Positions 7,306-15,197 are shown, numbered from the stretch's first letter. The stretch is DNA of 64,000 nt from JAWWPG01 sp963820035 (GCA_963820035.1 CAWFYK010000007.1:186001-250000); one strand, 5' to 3'. The notes: generated by a model from the letters alone, not told the origin. Translations and numbers: made by a program.

Positions 7306-8465
7306 CCGAGGCTGCTGGCCATCGCGGCCGTCGCGGTGTCGAGGATCTCGGCGCTGGTGGCGAAGTTGAGCCGCACATACCCCGACCCCGCTGCACCGAA
7401 GCGCAGTCCCGGCTCGAGGGCCACCCGGCCATGCTCCAGGATCACCTCGCGGACGTTGTCGGGTCCCCCATCCTGCGGCGCGACTCCCCGGCAGTCGAGC
7501 CAGGCCAGGTAGGTCGCCTCGGGAGGTTCCCAGGAGAGGCCGGGCATGCGCCCGGCCAGCAGCCGACCCAGGCCGGACCGCCGCCGGTCGAGCGTGAACA
7601 GCAGGTCGTCGAGCCAGCTCCGACCTGCGGAGAAGGCTGCGACCGTCGCGATCACCCCGAGATGACCGATGCGCCAGCGAGCGTCCGGCGGCATCCGCTC
7701 GACAGTCGCCTGCATGGCTGCCGAGCCGGTCACGATCGCCGCACATTTCAGCCCTGCCAGGTTCCAGGCCTTGCTCGCGGAGACCAGGGAGACCGCGATC
7801 TCGGCCGCGCCGGGCACGGTCAGCAGCGGGGTGAACGTCGCACCTGGCAGCACCAGCGGCGCGTGGATCTCGTCGCTGATGATCGGGACCCGGTAGCGGG
7901 CGGCCAGGTCGACCAGCGCGGTGAGCTCAGCCGGCTCGTGGACCCGGCCGACCGGGTTGTGCGGGTTGCAGAGCAGGTAGGCCGCTGGATGGGTGGCGAA
8001 GGCAGCCTCGAGCGCCGGCAGGTCGAGCCGCCAGCCGGTCCCGCGCACTCGGGTGAGCGGCACCTCGACGGTGCGGCAGGCCGCTTCCGGGACCCAGTCG
8101 AAGAACGGCGGGTAGACCGGTGGGCTGATCACGACCGGGTCACCGGGCCTGGTCAGCAGCCGAAGCATCTCCACGACGCCGACGCCTACGTCGGTCACCG
8201 CGGTGACCTGCGCCGGGACGACGTCCCACCCCCAACGGTCCGCCGCGAAAGCCGACAGAGAGTTCCCCAGCTCGGGATGCGGCATCGCGTATCCGGTGTC
8301 CGATCGTTCGACCGCAGCGTGGAGGGCGTCGAAGACCGGCGGAGCGAGCGAGAAGTCCATCTCGGCGACCGTCAGTGGCAGCACATCCGGTGGGTGGGCC
8401 TTCCACTTCTCGCTGCGCCGCGACCGGAGCCGATCAACAGGCTCGACCGGCAGTTCCGTCGTCAC
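7281..8465 (-). CDS. MalY/PatB family aminotransferase / cystathionine beta-lyase
   Basis: Class I/II fold PLP enzyme, likely a C-S beta-lyase or aminotransferase. Seen: 394 residues from GTG 8465. The N-terminal W-K-A-H-P-P-D-V-L-P-L-T-V-A-E-M-D-F is the MalY/PatB signature. Y-L-L-C-N-P-H-N-P-V-G-R lies near 170 and I-I-S-D-E-I-H-A-P near 205. The PLP lysine is in S-A-S-K-A-W-N-L-A-G-L near 238. The start GTG overlaps the TGA of the YCF48-like gene (GTGA). In-frame residues upstream of GTG lie inside that gene and are not family-like. The terminal 25 bp overlap the convergent sulfotransferase-like gene. Physiological substrate (cystathionine, another C-S compound) is not resolvable. Confidence 0.88.
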   Translation of the reverse strand: MTTELPVEPVDRLRSRRSEKWKAHPPDVLPLTVAEMDFSLAPPVFDALHAAVERSDTGYAMPHPELGNSLSAFAADRWGWDVVPAQVTAVTDVGVGVVEMLRLLTRPGDPVVISPPVYPPFFDWVPEAACRTVEVPLTRVRGTGWRLDLPALEAAFATHPAAYLLCNPHNPVGRVHEPAELTALVDLAARYRVPIISDEIHAPLVLPGATFTPLLTVPGAAEIAVSLVSASKAWNLAGLKCAAIVTGSAAMQATVERMPPDARWRIGHLGVIATVAAFSAGRSWLDDLLFTLDRRRSGLGRLLAGRMPGLSWEPPEATYLAWLDCRGVAPQDGGPDNVREVILEHGRVALEPGLRFGAAGSGYVRLNFATSAEILDTATAAMASSLGQLVQRSE

Positions 8466-9115
8466 CGCAGGCTGCTTCCCCGCAGACTGGCCGCCGGGGT
8501 CGGCACGGTCGTGCTGTAGGTGGGGCTGTTGAAGGCGCTGCCGTCGAACGAGAACCCGACACACCAGACCCTCGTGCGGCTACCCGATCCCACCACGCTG
8601 TGGTCGCAGGCGCCGACCTCGTCGTTCGTCGTCGCGTCCCGCACCCAGGTCCGCCCTCCATCGCTGGTGTAGGAGATGCCGCCCTTGTTGGAGTAGACGT
8701 CCCCTGCTGACGCCCAGCCGACCTTGGAGTCGAGGAACTCGATCTGGCGGATCGGCCATGGAGTCTTCAGCACGCGCCGGCTCCAGGTCGTGCCGCCGTC
8801 CGTCGTTCGATGCAGCCAGCCGGCCACGTCCGGGCTGATCTCGCCACCGCCGACCCAGCCGTCCTGGTCGTTGACGAACTCCGTCGGCCCGTCGAACACC
8901 TTGTCGACGGAAGGACGGCAGCTCCAGGTGGCGCCGGTGTCGAGGCTGTTGCAGAACGTGATGCCCGACGCATACGCGTGGTGGTTGGCGAGCAGGGTGA
9001 ACTGGTTCCCGAACCAGCCGCCGTTCGGGTCGGGCGTGACCTGCTGCCATTCGTCAGGATGGGTCGTGTACCACGCCGCGTTCGGGGCGGTGCCGGACGA
9101 GCCGCCGCCGTTCAT
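8462..9115 (-). CDS. YCF48/BNR-repeat beta-propeller protein (probably 5'-frameshifted)
   Basis: Seen: 217 residues from ATG 9115. There are at least two repeats of the type D-G-W-V-G-G-G...R-T-T-D-G-G-T-T-W and V-G-W-A-S-A-G-D...Y-T-S-D-G-G-R-T-W, typical of sialidase/YCF48 propeller blades, plus several Cys. Such proteins are normally exported, but this ORF has no signal peptide. A short ORF in another frame directly upstream (9112-9249) encodes a signal-peptide-like segment whose TGA overlaps this ATG. The simplest reading is one secreted protein broken by a single indel near 9115-9170, or a sequence error. Ligand and function are unknown. Coupled by GTGA to the MalY-type gene downstream. 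Confidence 0.6.
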   Translation of the reverse strand: MNGGGSSGTAPNAAWYTTHPDEWQQVTPDPNGGWFGNQFTLLANHHAYASGITFCNSLDTGATWSCRPSVDKVFDGPTEFVNDQDGWVGGGEISPDVAGWLHRTTDGGTTWSRRVLKTPWPIRQIEFLDSKVGWASAGDVYSNKGGISYTSDGGRTWVRDATTNDEVGACDHSVVGSGSRTRVWCVGFSFDGSAFNSPTYSTTVPTPAASLRGSSLR

Positions 9116-9249
9116 CGCAAGGCCGTGACCCGGGCCACCGGGCAGCCGGATCCGGCCGACCCGGGCGCTCGGGCTGAGGCGAGGAGTGCGACAGCCACAC
9201 CCGCTGCCGTTCGGCGCCGGGCGGGAACAGAGAATCCGAAGCCGGGCAT
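9112..9249 (-). other. Signal-peptide-like ORF, likely the displaced N-terminus of the YCF48-like gene
   Basis: Seen: 45 codons from ATG 9249. The peptide begins M-P-G-F-G-F-S-V-P-A-R-R-R-T, then a hydrophobic run A-A-G-V-A-V-A-L-L-A-S-A-R-A, i.e. n-, h- and c-region of a Sec or Tat signal. It stops at TGA 9114-9112, which overlaps the ATG of the propeller gene in a different frame. The segment 9250-9421 holds no convincing gene; a short hydrophobic open stretch on the plus strand (about 9310-9400) lacks a start codon. Confidence 0.5.
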
Positions 9250-9408
9250 GGGTGCTCCTGACCTGCCGATGGTGATCGGGATGGGGCCTCGTGCAATCTA
9301 GGGGAGGTTCTCGAGGCGGTCAAGGTCGCCATCGGCATCGGCGGCGTCCTGGCCGTCTTGGCGGGGCCGATCAGCGCACTGATGGGCGGCGTGCGGTGAC
9401 AGGTTGGC

Positions 9409-9414
9409 TAGTGT
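9409..9414 (+). promoter_or_regulatory. Predicted -10 element of the SDR-ridA operon
   Basis: TAGTGT lies 7 nt before GTG 9422 with no ribosome-binding site between. This supports GTG 9422 rather than the upstream TTG 9404 as the start, on a leaderless mRNA. Confidence 0.4.
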
Positions 9415-9421
9415 CAGGCTC

Positions 9422-10195
9422 GTGACAGAACTTGGACAGCACACCGGCACGGTGGCCCTGGTCACCGGGGCCGGCCGCGGGATCGGCCGGGCGGTGGCGG
9501 AGCGGCTTAGCCGGGAGGGCATGCGGGTCGCGCTGTCGGCCCGCAGCCGCGAGCAGCTCAAGGAGACGGCCGCCGCCTGCGCGGGGCCCACCCTCGTCCT
9601 GCCGCATGATCTCCTCGACCCGGAGGCGCCTCGAGACCTGGTGGCCGCCGTTGCCGAGGCGTGGGGTCCGGTCGAGGTCCTGGTTGCCAATGCGGGTGCC
9701 GGTGTCTCGGCCCGCGTCGAGAAGACGAGCGATGACGACTGGCAGCGCATGCTCGACCTCAACCTGACCGCACCGTTCCGCTGCCTGCGTGAAGTGATCC
9801 CGCCGATGCGAAAGGCACGCGCCGGCCGGATCGTCGTCGTGGCATCCATCGCCTCGAAGGTCGGCGACGCCTACATCTCGGCCTACACGGCGAGCAAGCA
9901 TGGGGTCCTGGGACTGGTCAGGTCCGCGGCGACCGAGCTCGCCGGGACCGGGGTGACGGTCAACGCGGTCTGTCCCGGCTACGTCGACACCCCGATGACC
10001 GACGCCACCGTGCAGGGCATCGTCGCCATGACCGGACGCAGCGAGGAGGAGGCCCGTGGCATCCTCAACGCGAAACAGCCGACCGGTCGCCTGGTGACTC
10101 CTCAGGAGGTTGCCGACACGGTGTGGCTCTGCGTCACGAACGGCTCCCTCAACGGTCAGGGGATCAATGTGGACGGTGGCGCGGTGCAGTCATGA
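9422..10195 (+). CDS. Short-chain dehydrogenase/reductase of the aminobenzoate cluster
   Basis: NAD(P)-dependent oxidoreductase. Seen: 257 residues from GTG 9422. The cofactor loop T-G-A-G-R-G-I-G is near residues 15-22, with N-A-G-A-G near 94. The catalytic Ser-Tyr-Lys is in V-A-S-I-A-S-K-V-G-D-A-Y-I-S-A-Y-T-A-S-K, and C-P-G-Y-V-D-T-P-M follows. The C-terminus G-Q-G-I-N-V-D-G-G is typical of beta-hydroxyacyl-CoA-type SDRs. The ridA-like gene overlaps its stop (ATGA). Inferred role: reduction or oxidation of a ring oxo/hydroxy group in the cyclohexene-carboxyl-CoA intermediates after 2-aminobenzoyl-CoA dearomatisation. Family certain; substrate inferred from neighbours. Confidence 0.85.
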   Translation: MTELGQHTGTVALVTGAGRGIGRAVAERLSREGMRVALSARSREQLKETAAACAGPTLVLPHDLLDPEAPRDLVAAVAEAWGPVEVLVANAGAGVSARVEKTSDDDWQRMLDLNLTAPFRCLREVIPPMRKARAGRIVVVASIASKVGDAYISAYTASKHGVLGLVRSAATELAGTGVTVNAVCPGYVDTPMTDATVQGIVAMTGRSEEEARGILNAKQPTGRLVTPQEVADTVWLCVTNGSLNGQGINVDGGAVQS

Positions 10196-10590
10196 GCCTC
10201 GAACGCGTCAACCCGGCCACCCTCCCAGTGGCCCGAGGTTTCGCCCATGCCGTGGTTGCGGAGGGTCGCGTCGTCTTCCTGGCCGGACAGACCGCCCTCG
10301 ACCGGTCCGGGCACATCGTCGACGGCGACGTCGTCGTGCAGTTCGAGCACGCCCTGCTCAACATCGTGCAGGCGCTGCGCGCTGCCGGCGGGCGGCCCGA
10401 TCAGCTGACTACTCTCACGGTCTACGTGGTGGACATCGACGACTACAAGGCTCACGGCCGCGAGCTCGGGCAGGTGTGGAGACGGCTGGTCGGCGAGCAC
10501 TACCCGGCCATGGCTGCCGTCGGTGTCACTCGGCTGTGGGATGTCGAGGCGCTCGTCGAGATTCAAGGGATGGCGGTCCTCGACGGGTAG
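10192..10590 (+). CDS. RidA/YjgF family enamine/imine deaminase
   Basis: Seen: 132 residues from ATG 10192, overlapping the SDR stop. The RidA core is present: V-V-F-L-A-G-Q-T-A-L-D, Q-F-E-H-A-L-L-N-I, L-T-T-L-T-V-Y-V-V-D-I-D-D-Y, and T-R-L-W-D-V-E-A-L-V-E-I near the C-terminus. The Arg in this last motif matches the catalytic Arg of E. coli RidA. Known: RidA proteins hydrolyse reactive enamines/imines to ketones and ammonia. Inferred: here it may deaminate the 2-amino-5-oxocyclohex-1-ene-carboxyl-CoA made by the fused monooxygenase/reductase, which is itself an enamine. The last 65 bp overlap the convergent paaX-like gene. Confidence 0.85.
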   Translation: MSLERVNPATLPVARGFAHAVVAEGRVVFLAGQTALDRSGHIVDGDVVVQFEHALLNIVQALRAAGGRPDQLTTLTVYVVDIDDYKAHGRELGQVWRRLVGEHYPAMAAVGVTRLWDVEALVEIQGMAVLDG

Positions 10591-11425
10591 CGTCAACATG
10601 GCGTCGCGCGGGTTCGGCCAGCCGTTCGTGCAGGGCGAAGAAGAGCTCGGCTGCGCCGGCGCCGGGCCACTCCGGCGGGAGCAGGTCGGCCGCCAGGCCG
10701 GGGTCGAGGAACGGCAGCCGGCGCCAGGCGGTCACGGCTCGGGTGTGGTCGGTGAACGCCGCCGAGTCATCGGGGCGTCGCCGCCTCTTCCACGCCGCGA
10801 GGGTCGGCCGGTAGTCCCGCAGGAAATCCTCGTAGATGTCCCGCAGCGCCCCCAGATCCCACCAGGTTCCCACCTTGCCGCGACCGCCATCGTCGGCTCC
10901 GCTCAGGTCCACGTGCTCGGCCCGGAACAGGTCGACGTACGGCGACAAGCCCTCACGGGCCAGCCCGGAGCGGGTCTCCGCCTCCACGTGGGCTGGCGCC
11001 ACCCAGACTCCAGCGGAGACGGTCCCGAAGCCAAGCCGGCTCAGCCGGGAACGGAGCAGATGCCGACGCTGCCGCTCCGACTCCGGCACGCTGAACACCG
11101 CCAGCAGCCAGCCCTCGTCGGGCGCTGCCCGGCGGCGGCCGAAGATCCGCCGGTCGCCCTCGCCGAGGACGGCCCGCGCGGACGGGGACAGTGCGTAACC
11201 GGCCGCGCCTTCGACACGCTGAGGTTCGAGGACACCGCGGCGCTTGAGCCGCGAGACGGACGACCGCACCGCCGGCTCGTCAACGGCCAGATCGGCGAGC
11301 AACGCGATGAGGGTGGCGATGCTGAGCCAGCCGTCGACGTCTCGGGCGTAGAGCCCGTAGATCGTGATGATCAGCGACCGGGGTTGGGACTCGCGCGGAT
11401 GTGCGCTGCGGCTGATCGTCGTCAC
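10526..11425 (-). CDS. PaaX family transcriptional regulator
   Basis: Seen: 299 residues from GTG 11425. N-terminal winged-helix region (about 15-90) contains P-R-S-L-I-I-T-I-Y-G-L-Y-A-R and V-R-S-S-V-S-R-L-K-R-R-G-V-L, the PaaX HTH signature. The central W-L-L-A-V-F-S-V-P-E and the C-terminal domain with F-L-D-P-G-L-A...L-P-P-E-W-P-G are also PaaX-like. Known: PaaX represses phenylacetate genes and is released by aryl-CoA. Inferred: local repressor of the aminobenzoate genes, sensing an aryl-CoA such as 2-aminobenzoyl-CoA. It diverges from the ligase gene across 69 bp that contain two inverted repeats, and its 3' end overlaps the convergent ridA-like gene by 65 bp. Confidence 0.88.
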   Translation of the reverse strand: MTTISRSAHPRESQPRSLIITIYGLYARDVDGWLSIATLIALLADLAVDEPAVRSSVSRLKRRGVLEPQRVEGAAGYALSPSARAVLGEGDRRIFGRRRAAPDEGWLLAVFSVPESERQRRHLLRSRLSRLGFGTVSAGVWVAPAHVEAETRSGLAREGLSPYVDLFRAEHVDLSGADDGGRGKVGTWWDLGALRDIYEDFLRDYRPTLAAWKRRRRPDDSAAFTDHTRAVTAWRRLPFLDPGLAADLLPPEWPGAGAAELFFALHERLAEPARRHVDATRRGPPSLESRRAPRHPTAE

Positions 11426-11430
11426 GGGAG

Positions 11431-11468
11431 CACGATAACCTCAGATCGTGGCGGCACGGCTAACCGTG
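11431..11468. promoter_or_regulatory. Two inverted repeats in the paaX-ligase divergent promoter
   Basis: CACGAT (11431-11436) and ATCGTG (11445-11450) form one dyad with an 8-nt spacer. CACGG-CTAA-CCGTG (11455-11468) forms a second. The first overlaps the probable -10 (TTATCG, minus strand) of the paaX-like gene. Inferred operator(s) for autoregulation; no consensus for this PaaX clade is known to me. Confidence 0.5.
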
Positions 11469-11494
11469 ACCAGACCTGACACCGGAGGCGTCCC

Positions 11495-13120
11495 ATGCGG
11501 CTCACTGCATCGGCACACGTTGACACGTTCTGTCGTGAGCACCTTCCTCCGCAGGAGAGCTGGCCCGAGTTCCTCTTCGACCTGCCGGAGGTGCACTACC
11601 CCGACCGGCTGAACTGCGGGTCCGCGCTGCTTGATGCCACCATCGCCCGGCTGGGAGCCGACCGACCATGCCTGTTGTCGCCCGGAGCCGAGCCGTGGAG
11701 CTACGGCGACCTGCTCGGACGCGCGAACCAGGTCGCGCACGTGCTGGTCGACCGGCTGGGCGTCGTTCCAGGCAATCGGGTGCTGCTGCGCGGGCCGAAC
11801 AACCCCTGGCTGGTGGCCTGCTGGTTCGCCGTGCTGAAGGCGGGCGCCGTGGTGGTGACGACGATGCCGTTGCTGCGGCCGGGCGAGCTGAGCACGGTCC
11901 ACGAGATCGCCCGCATCGACGCGGCACTCTGCGACCACGGTTTCGTCGACGACCTCCGGGCGGCCGATCTCGGCGATGCGCCGATCATCGAGTACGGCGG
12001 GCCGGGGGCCGAGGACCTGACCCGAGTCGCCGCGTCATACCCGGCGACCTTCGATGACGTGGCCACCGCGGCGGACGACGTTGCGCTCCTCGCCTTCACG
12101 TCGGGGACAACGGGGCGGCCGAAGGCGACGATGCACTTCCACCGCGACGTGCTCGCGAACGCCGACACGTTCTCACGCCATGTCCTCAAGCCGACGTCCG
12201 AGGACGTGTTCACCGGCACCCCTCCGCTGGCCTTCACGTTCGGCCTTGGCGGTCTCGTCGTCTTCCCCCTTCATGTCGGGGCATCGACCCTGCTGATCGA
12301 GAAGGCGTCGCCGGCAGAGCTGGCCCAGCTCGTCGAGGACAACCGCGTGACGATCTGCTTCACGGCGCCGACGGCATATCGCGCGATGCTGACGGGAGGA
12401 CAGGCCTCCAGCCTGGGCTCGCTGCGTCGCGCCGTCTCCGCGGGAGAGCATCTGCCCGCGGCGACCTGGCAGGCGTTCAAGGACGCCACGGGCGTAGAGA
12501 TCATCGACGGCATCGGCTCCACCGAGATGTTGCACATCTTCATCTCCGCGGCCGACGAGGACATCCGCCCGGGATCGACGGGACGACCGGTCCCCGGCTT
12601 CGTCGCAGCCATTGTGGACTACGCCGGCAACCCGCTGCCCCCCGGCGAGGTCGGCCGGCTCGCGGTGAAGGGTCCGACCGGCTGCCGCTACCTCGCCGAC
12701 GACCGGCAGCGTGACTATGTCCACAACGGCTGGAACATCACCGGCGACACGTTCCGCTGCGACGAGGACGGCTACTTCTGGTACCAGGCGCGCAGCGACG
12801 ACATGATCATCTCCTCGGGCTACAACATCGCCGGCCCCGAGGTGGAGGAGGCCCTGCTCGGACATCCCAGCGTGCGCGAGTGTGCCGTCGTCGGCGTGCC
12901 CGACGAGGCTCGAGGGTCGATCGTCAAAGCCGTCGTCGTGCTCGCCGACGGGGTGGTGGGCGACGACGCGCTTGCGAAAGAGCTACAGGACTTCGTCAAA
13001 CAGCGGATCGCTCCCTACAAATACCCGCGTGCCGTCGAGTTCGCCGAGTCGCTCCCGCGCACCAGCACCGGGAAGCTGCAACGCTTCCGGCTGCGCGCGG
13101 ATCGGGCGCCGGCCTCATGA
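11495..13120 (+). CDS. Benzoate/2-aminobenzoate-CoA ligase (AMP-forming)
   Basis: Activates an aromatic acid to its CoA thioester using ATP. Seen: 541 residues from ATG 11495 with ggagg 8 nt upstream. The adenylation motif L-A-F-T-S-G-T-T-G-R-P-K-A-T-M-H is near residues 200-215. I-D-G-I-G-S-T-E-M-L-H-I-F lies near 337, Y-F-W-Y-Q-A-R-S-D-D-M-I-I-S-S-G-Y-N-I near 430, and the catalytic lysine region L-P-R-T-S-T-G-K-L-Q-R-F near 527. The N-terminal F-C-R-E-H-L-P-P and the S-T-E-M-L-H motif are typical of the benzoate/2-aminobenzoate-CoA ligase group. Co-localisation with the fused monooxygenase/reductase favours 2-aminobenzoate. Its stop overlaps the thioesterase ATG. Confidence 0.88.
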   Translation: MRLTASAHVDTFCREHLPPQESWPEFLFDLPEVHYPDRLNCGSALLDATIARLGADRPCLLSPGAEPWSYGDLLGRANQVAHVLVDRLGVVPGNRVLLRGPNNPWLVACWFAVLKAGAVVVTTMPLLRPGELSTVHEIARIDAALCDHGFVDDLRAADLGDAPIIEYGGPGAEDLTRVAASYPATFDDVATAADDVALLAFTSGTTGRPKATMHFHRDVLANADTFSRHVLKPTSEDVFTGTPPLAFTFGLGGLVVFPLHVGASTLLIEKASPAELAQLVEDNRVTICFTAPTAYRAMLTGGQASSLGSLRRAVSAGEHLPAATWQAFKDATGVEIIDGIGSTEMLHIFISAADEDIRPGSTGRPVPGFVAAIVDYAGNPLPPGEVGRLAVKGPTGCRYLADDRQRDYVHNGWNITGDTFRCDEDGYFWYQARSDDMIISSGYNIAGPEVEEALLGHPSVRECAVVGVPDEARGSIVKAVVVLADGVVGDDALAKELQDFVKQRIAPYKYPRAVEFAESLPRTSTGKLQRFRLRADRAPAS

Positions 13121-13635
13121 CGGTGGTCGAGCCCCCCCTCAACGCCAAGGGCCCCGCGTCGGTCACGATCCGGCGGCGGGTCGAGTGGCCGGACACCGAC
13201 GCAGCCGGCCGCTACCACCACTCCACGGTGATCCGCTGGGTGGAGGCAGCCGAGGCTGAGCTGCTCGGGGCGTTGGACCTGATCGACGTCTTCGGCTCGG
13301 TTCCGCGGGTGCGGTACGCCGTGGACTACCTGTCGCCCGTCTTCTTCCGCGACGAGGTGGAGCTGGAGCTGACCGTCGAGTCCGTCGGCGACACATCGAT
13401 CCGCTACGCCTTCGACGTACGGCGGCCGCCTCCCGCGCATGTCCCGGTCGCCGCGGAGCTCACTGACGTGACCGCCATAGCGGAGGCGGAGGCTGACGTC
13501 GCCCACGTCGCGCGGGGCGTGTTGACGGCGGTGCTGCTCGCCCCCGAGACGGGCAGCCCGGTCGGCTGGCCGGGCGATGCCCGACGGCGGCTGCTCACGG
13601 CCGGGCCGCAACCATCGTCCGTTCCGCTCGCCTGA
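13117..13635 (+). CDS. Acyl-CoA thioesterase, 4-hydroxybenzoyl-CoA thioesterase-like
   Basis: Seen: 172 residues from ATG 13117 (ATGA overlap with the ligase). The hot-dog fold signature R-R-V-E-W-P-D-T-D-A-A-G-R-Y-H-H-S-T-V-I-R-W-V-E-A-A-E lies near residues 20-46, with the Asp equivalent to the 4HBT active-site residue. Y-A-V-D-Y-L-S-P-V-F-F-R-D-E-V-E-L-E-L follows. The C-terminus is Pro/Ala-rich. Inferred: releases CoA from a pathway intermediate or from dead-end aryl-CoA, protecting the CoA pool. A regulatory or editing role in 2-aminobenzoate metabolism is plausible. An in-frame extension upstream lies inside the ligase and was not used. Confidence 0.82.
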   Translation: MTVVEPPLNAKGPASVTIRRRVEWPDTDAAGRYHHSTVIRWVEAAEAELLGALDLIDVFGSVPRVRYAVDYLSPVFFRDEVELELTVESVGDTSIRYAFDVRRPPPAHVPVAAELTDVTAIAEAEADVAHVARGVLTAVLLAPETGSPVGWPGDARRRLLTAGPQPSSVPLA

Positions 13636-13738
13636 CCGACTGCCGTGCTCGCCGCACTCCGGCTCCGGGCGGGGCTGGTTGGGCGCCGCGGTCTCGGTGG
13701 GGCACCTCGTGCGGATGGGTGCTGTGCATGAGCTCCCA

Positions 13739-13799
13739 GCAAAGTGGAACGAAATGGGGCTGAAATGGCGGTTCTCGGCCCCGTATCGTTCCACTTTGC
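13739..13799. repeat. 27-bp imperfect long hairpin, member of a repeated palindrome family
   Basis: Arms 13739-13765 and 13773-13799 pair over 27 positions with four non-Watson-Crick positions, most of them G-U tolerant, around the loop tggcggt. The outer arm GCAAAGTGGAACG is shared with the hairpin at 53076-53133. It sits between convergent genes (thioesterase and acyl-CoA dehydrogenase), so it can act as a bidirectional terminator. The rest of 13636-14025 holds a smaller dyad (GGCTGGAT and ATCCAGCC, near 13829-13857) and no gene. Confidence 0.75.
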
Positions 13800-14025
13800 A
13801 GCCCCGGTCGAGTTCGCTTTGGTACGCAGTGGCTGGATTCAGCGCCCATATCCAGCCGAAACGTGCCGCGCCGTACCCGGATTGCAAAGGCCCCCTGAAG
13901 CCACACTGCCCCAGGCCATCAAACCCCCGATCCGCCGCCGCCCTGCAGAACTGAACCGGGCGCCGTACGGGCGGCCATCACTGCTGCTTGAAACCGCACC
14001 CCCCTTGACCGCACGATCCGACCGC

Positions 14026-15195
14026 TCAGCGGTAGAGGTCTCGGGCGATGATGGAGCGCTGGACCTCGGAGGCGCCCTCATAGATCCGCGGTGCCCTCAC
14101 CTCGCGGTAGAGGTGCTCGAGCAGGTGACCGCGCTGGAGCGCCCGCGCCCCATGGATCTGGATCGCGGCATCGACCACCCACTGGGCCGTCTCGGTGGCG
14201 AAGAGCTTCGCCATCGCGGAGGTGCTCGAGACGCCGGGCCGCCCCGCGTCGTACGCCGCCCCGGCTCGATAGACGAGCAGCCGTGCGGCATCGATCCGCA
14301 TCGCCATCTCCGCGAGCGTGTGACCGACGGACTGCATCTCGCGCAACGGAGCGCCGAACGCCTCGCGCGTTCCTGCATGGCTGCGGGCGGCGTCGAAGGC
14401 GGCTTGTGCCATCCCGACCGCGAACGCCCCGACGCTGGGCCGGAACAGGTCGAGCGTGCGCATCGCCACCGCGAACCCCTTGTCGACCTCCCCGAGGACG
14501 TCGGCCGGGTCGACGCGCACGCCGTCGAACGCCAGCCGCCCGATGGGATGTGGCGAGACCATCTCGAGGTGGCTTCCTGACAGGCCGACCGCGTCTCCGG
14601 GCACCACGAACGCGGTGACGCCACGTGCGCCAGCGTCGGGCGTGGTGCGCGCGAACACCGAGTAAACGTCCGCCTCGGGTGCGTTGGAGATCCACAGCTT
14701 CTCACCGGTGAGCCGCCACCCGCCGGTGTCGGGCTCGGCCAACAGCGTGAGCGCACCGGCGTCGGAGCCGGCGTCCGCCTCGCTCAGGGCGTACGCCGCG
14801 ACGGCCTCGCCGCTGGAGACCGCGGGGACCCAGCGCTCGACCTGCTCGGGCGAGCCCGCCTGCAGGATCGGATAGGTCCCGAGGCCTTGGAGTGCGAGGG
14901 CAGTCTCCGCCTCGGTCGAGACGGTCGCGAGTGACTCGCGTAGCAGGCAGAGCTCCAGCGCCGCCGCTTGTCGCGATCCGCCGGTCGAGCCGCCGGTCGA
15001 GCCGCCGGATGACCCGCTCGCGGGAAACAGCCGCCCGAGCATCCCGAGACTCCCCAGCTCCCTCACCAGGGCCCGGTTGACGGCTCCCTCGGCACCCTTC
15101 TCGACGATCGGCACCAGGCGCTCACGCGCGACCTCGCGGACCCAAGCGGTGAGAACCTGCTGCTCCTCGGTCAGCTCGAACGCCGTCGTCGCCAT
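14026..15195 (-). CDS. Acyl-CoA dehydrogenase of the aminobenzoate cluster
   Basis: FAD enzyme oxidising an acyl-CoA to the enoyl-CoA. Seen: 389 residues from ATG 15195, two bases after the crotonase stop. A-Y-A-L-S-E-A-D-A-G-S-D-A-G-A-L and W-I-S-N-A-P-E-A-D form the FAD/substrate segment. E-A-F-G-A-P-L-R-E-M-Q-S-V-G-H follows. The C-terminal Q-I-H-G-A-R-A-L-Q-R-G-H-L-L-E-H-L-Y-R-E-V-R-A-P-R-I-Y-E-G-A-S-E contains the family's catalytic Glu region. Unusual: a Ser/Gly linker (G-S-S-G-G-S-T-G-G-S-T-G-G-S) near residues 60-75, encoded by short DNA repeats. Probably acts in beta-oxidation-like steps after ring opening. Confidence 0.85.
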   Translation of the reverse strand: MATTAFELTEEQQVLTAWVREVARERLVPIVEKGAEGAVNRALVRELGSLGMLGRLFPASGSSGGSTGGSTGGSRQAAALELCLLRESLATVSTEAETALALQGLGTYPILQAGSPEQVERWVPAVSSGEAVAAYALSEADAGSDAGALTLLAEPDTGGWRLTGEKLWISNAPEADVYSVFARTTPDAGARGVTAFVVPGDAVGLSGSHLEMVSPHPIGRLAFDGVRVDPADVLGEVDKGFAVAMRTLDLFRPSVGAFAVGMAQAAFDAARSHAGTREAFGAPLREMQSVGHTLAEMAMRIDAARLLVYRAGAAYDAGRPGVSSTSAMAKLFATETAQWVVDAAIQIHGARALQRGHLLEHLYREVRAPRIYEGASEVQRSIIARDLYR

Positions 15196-15197
15196 GC

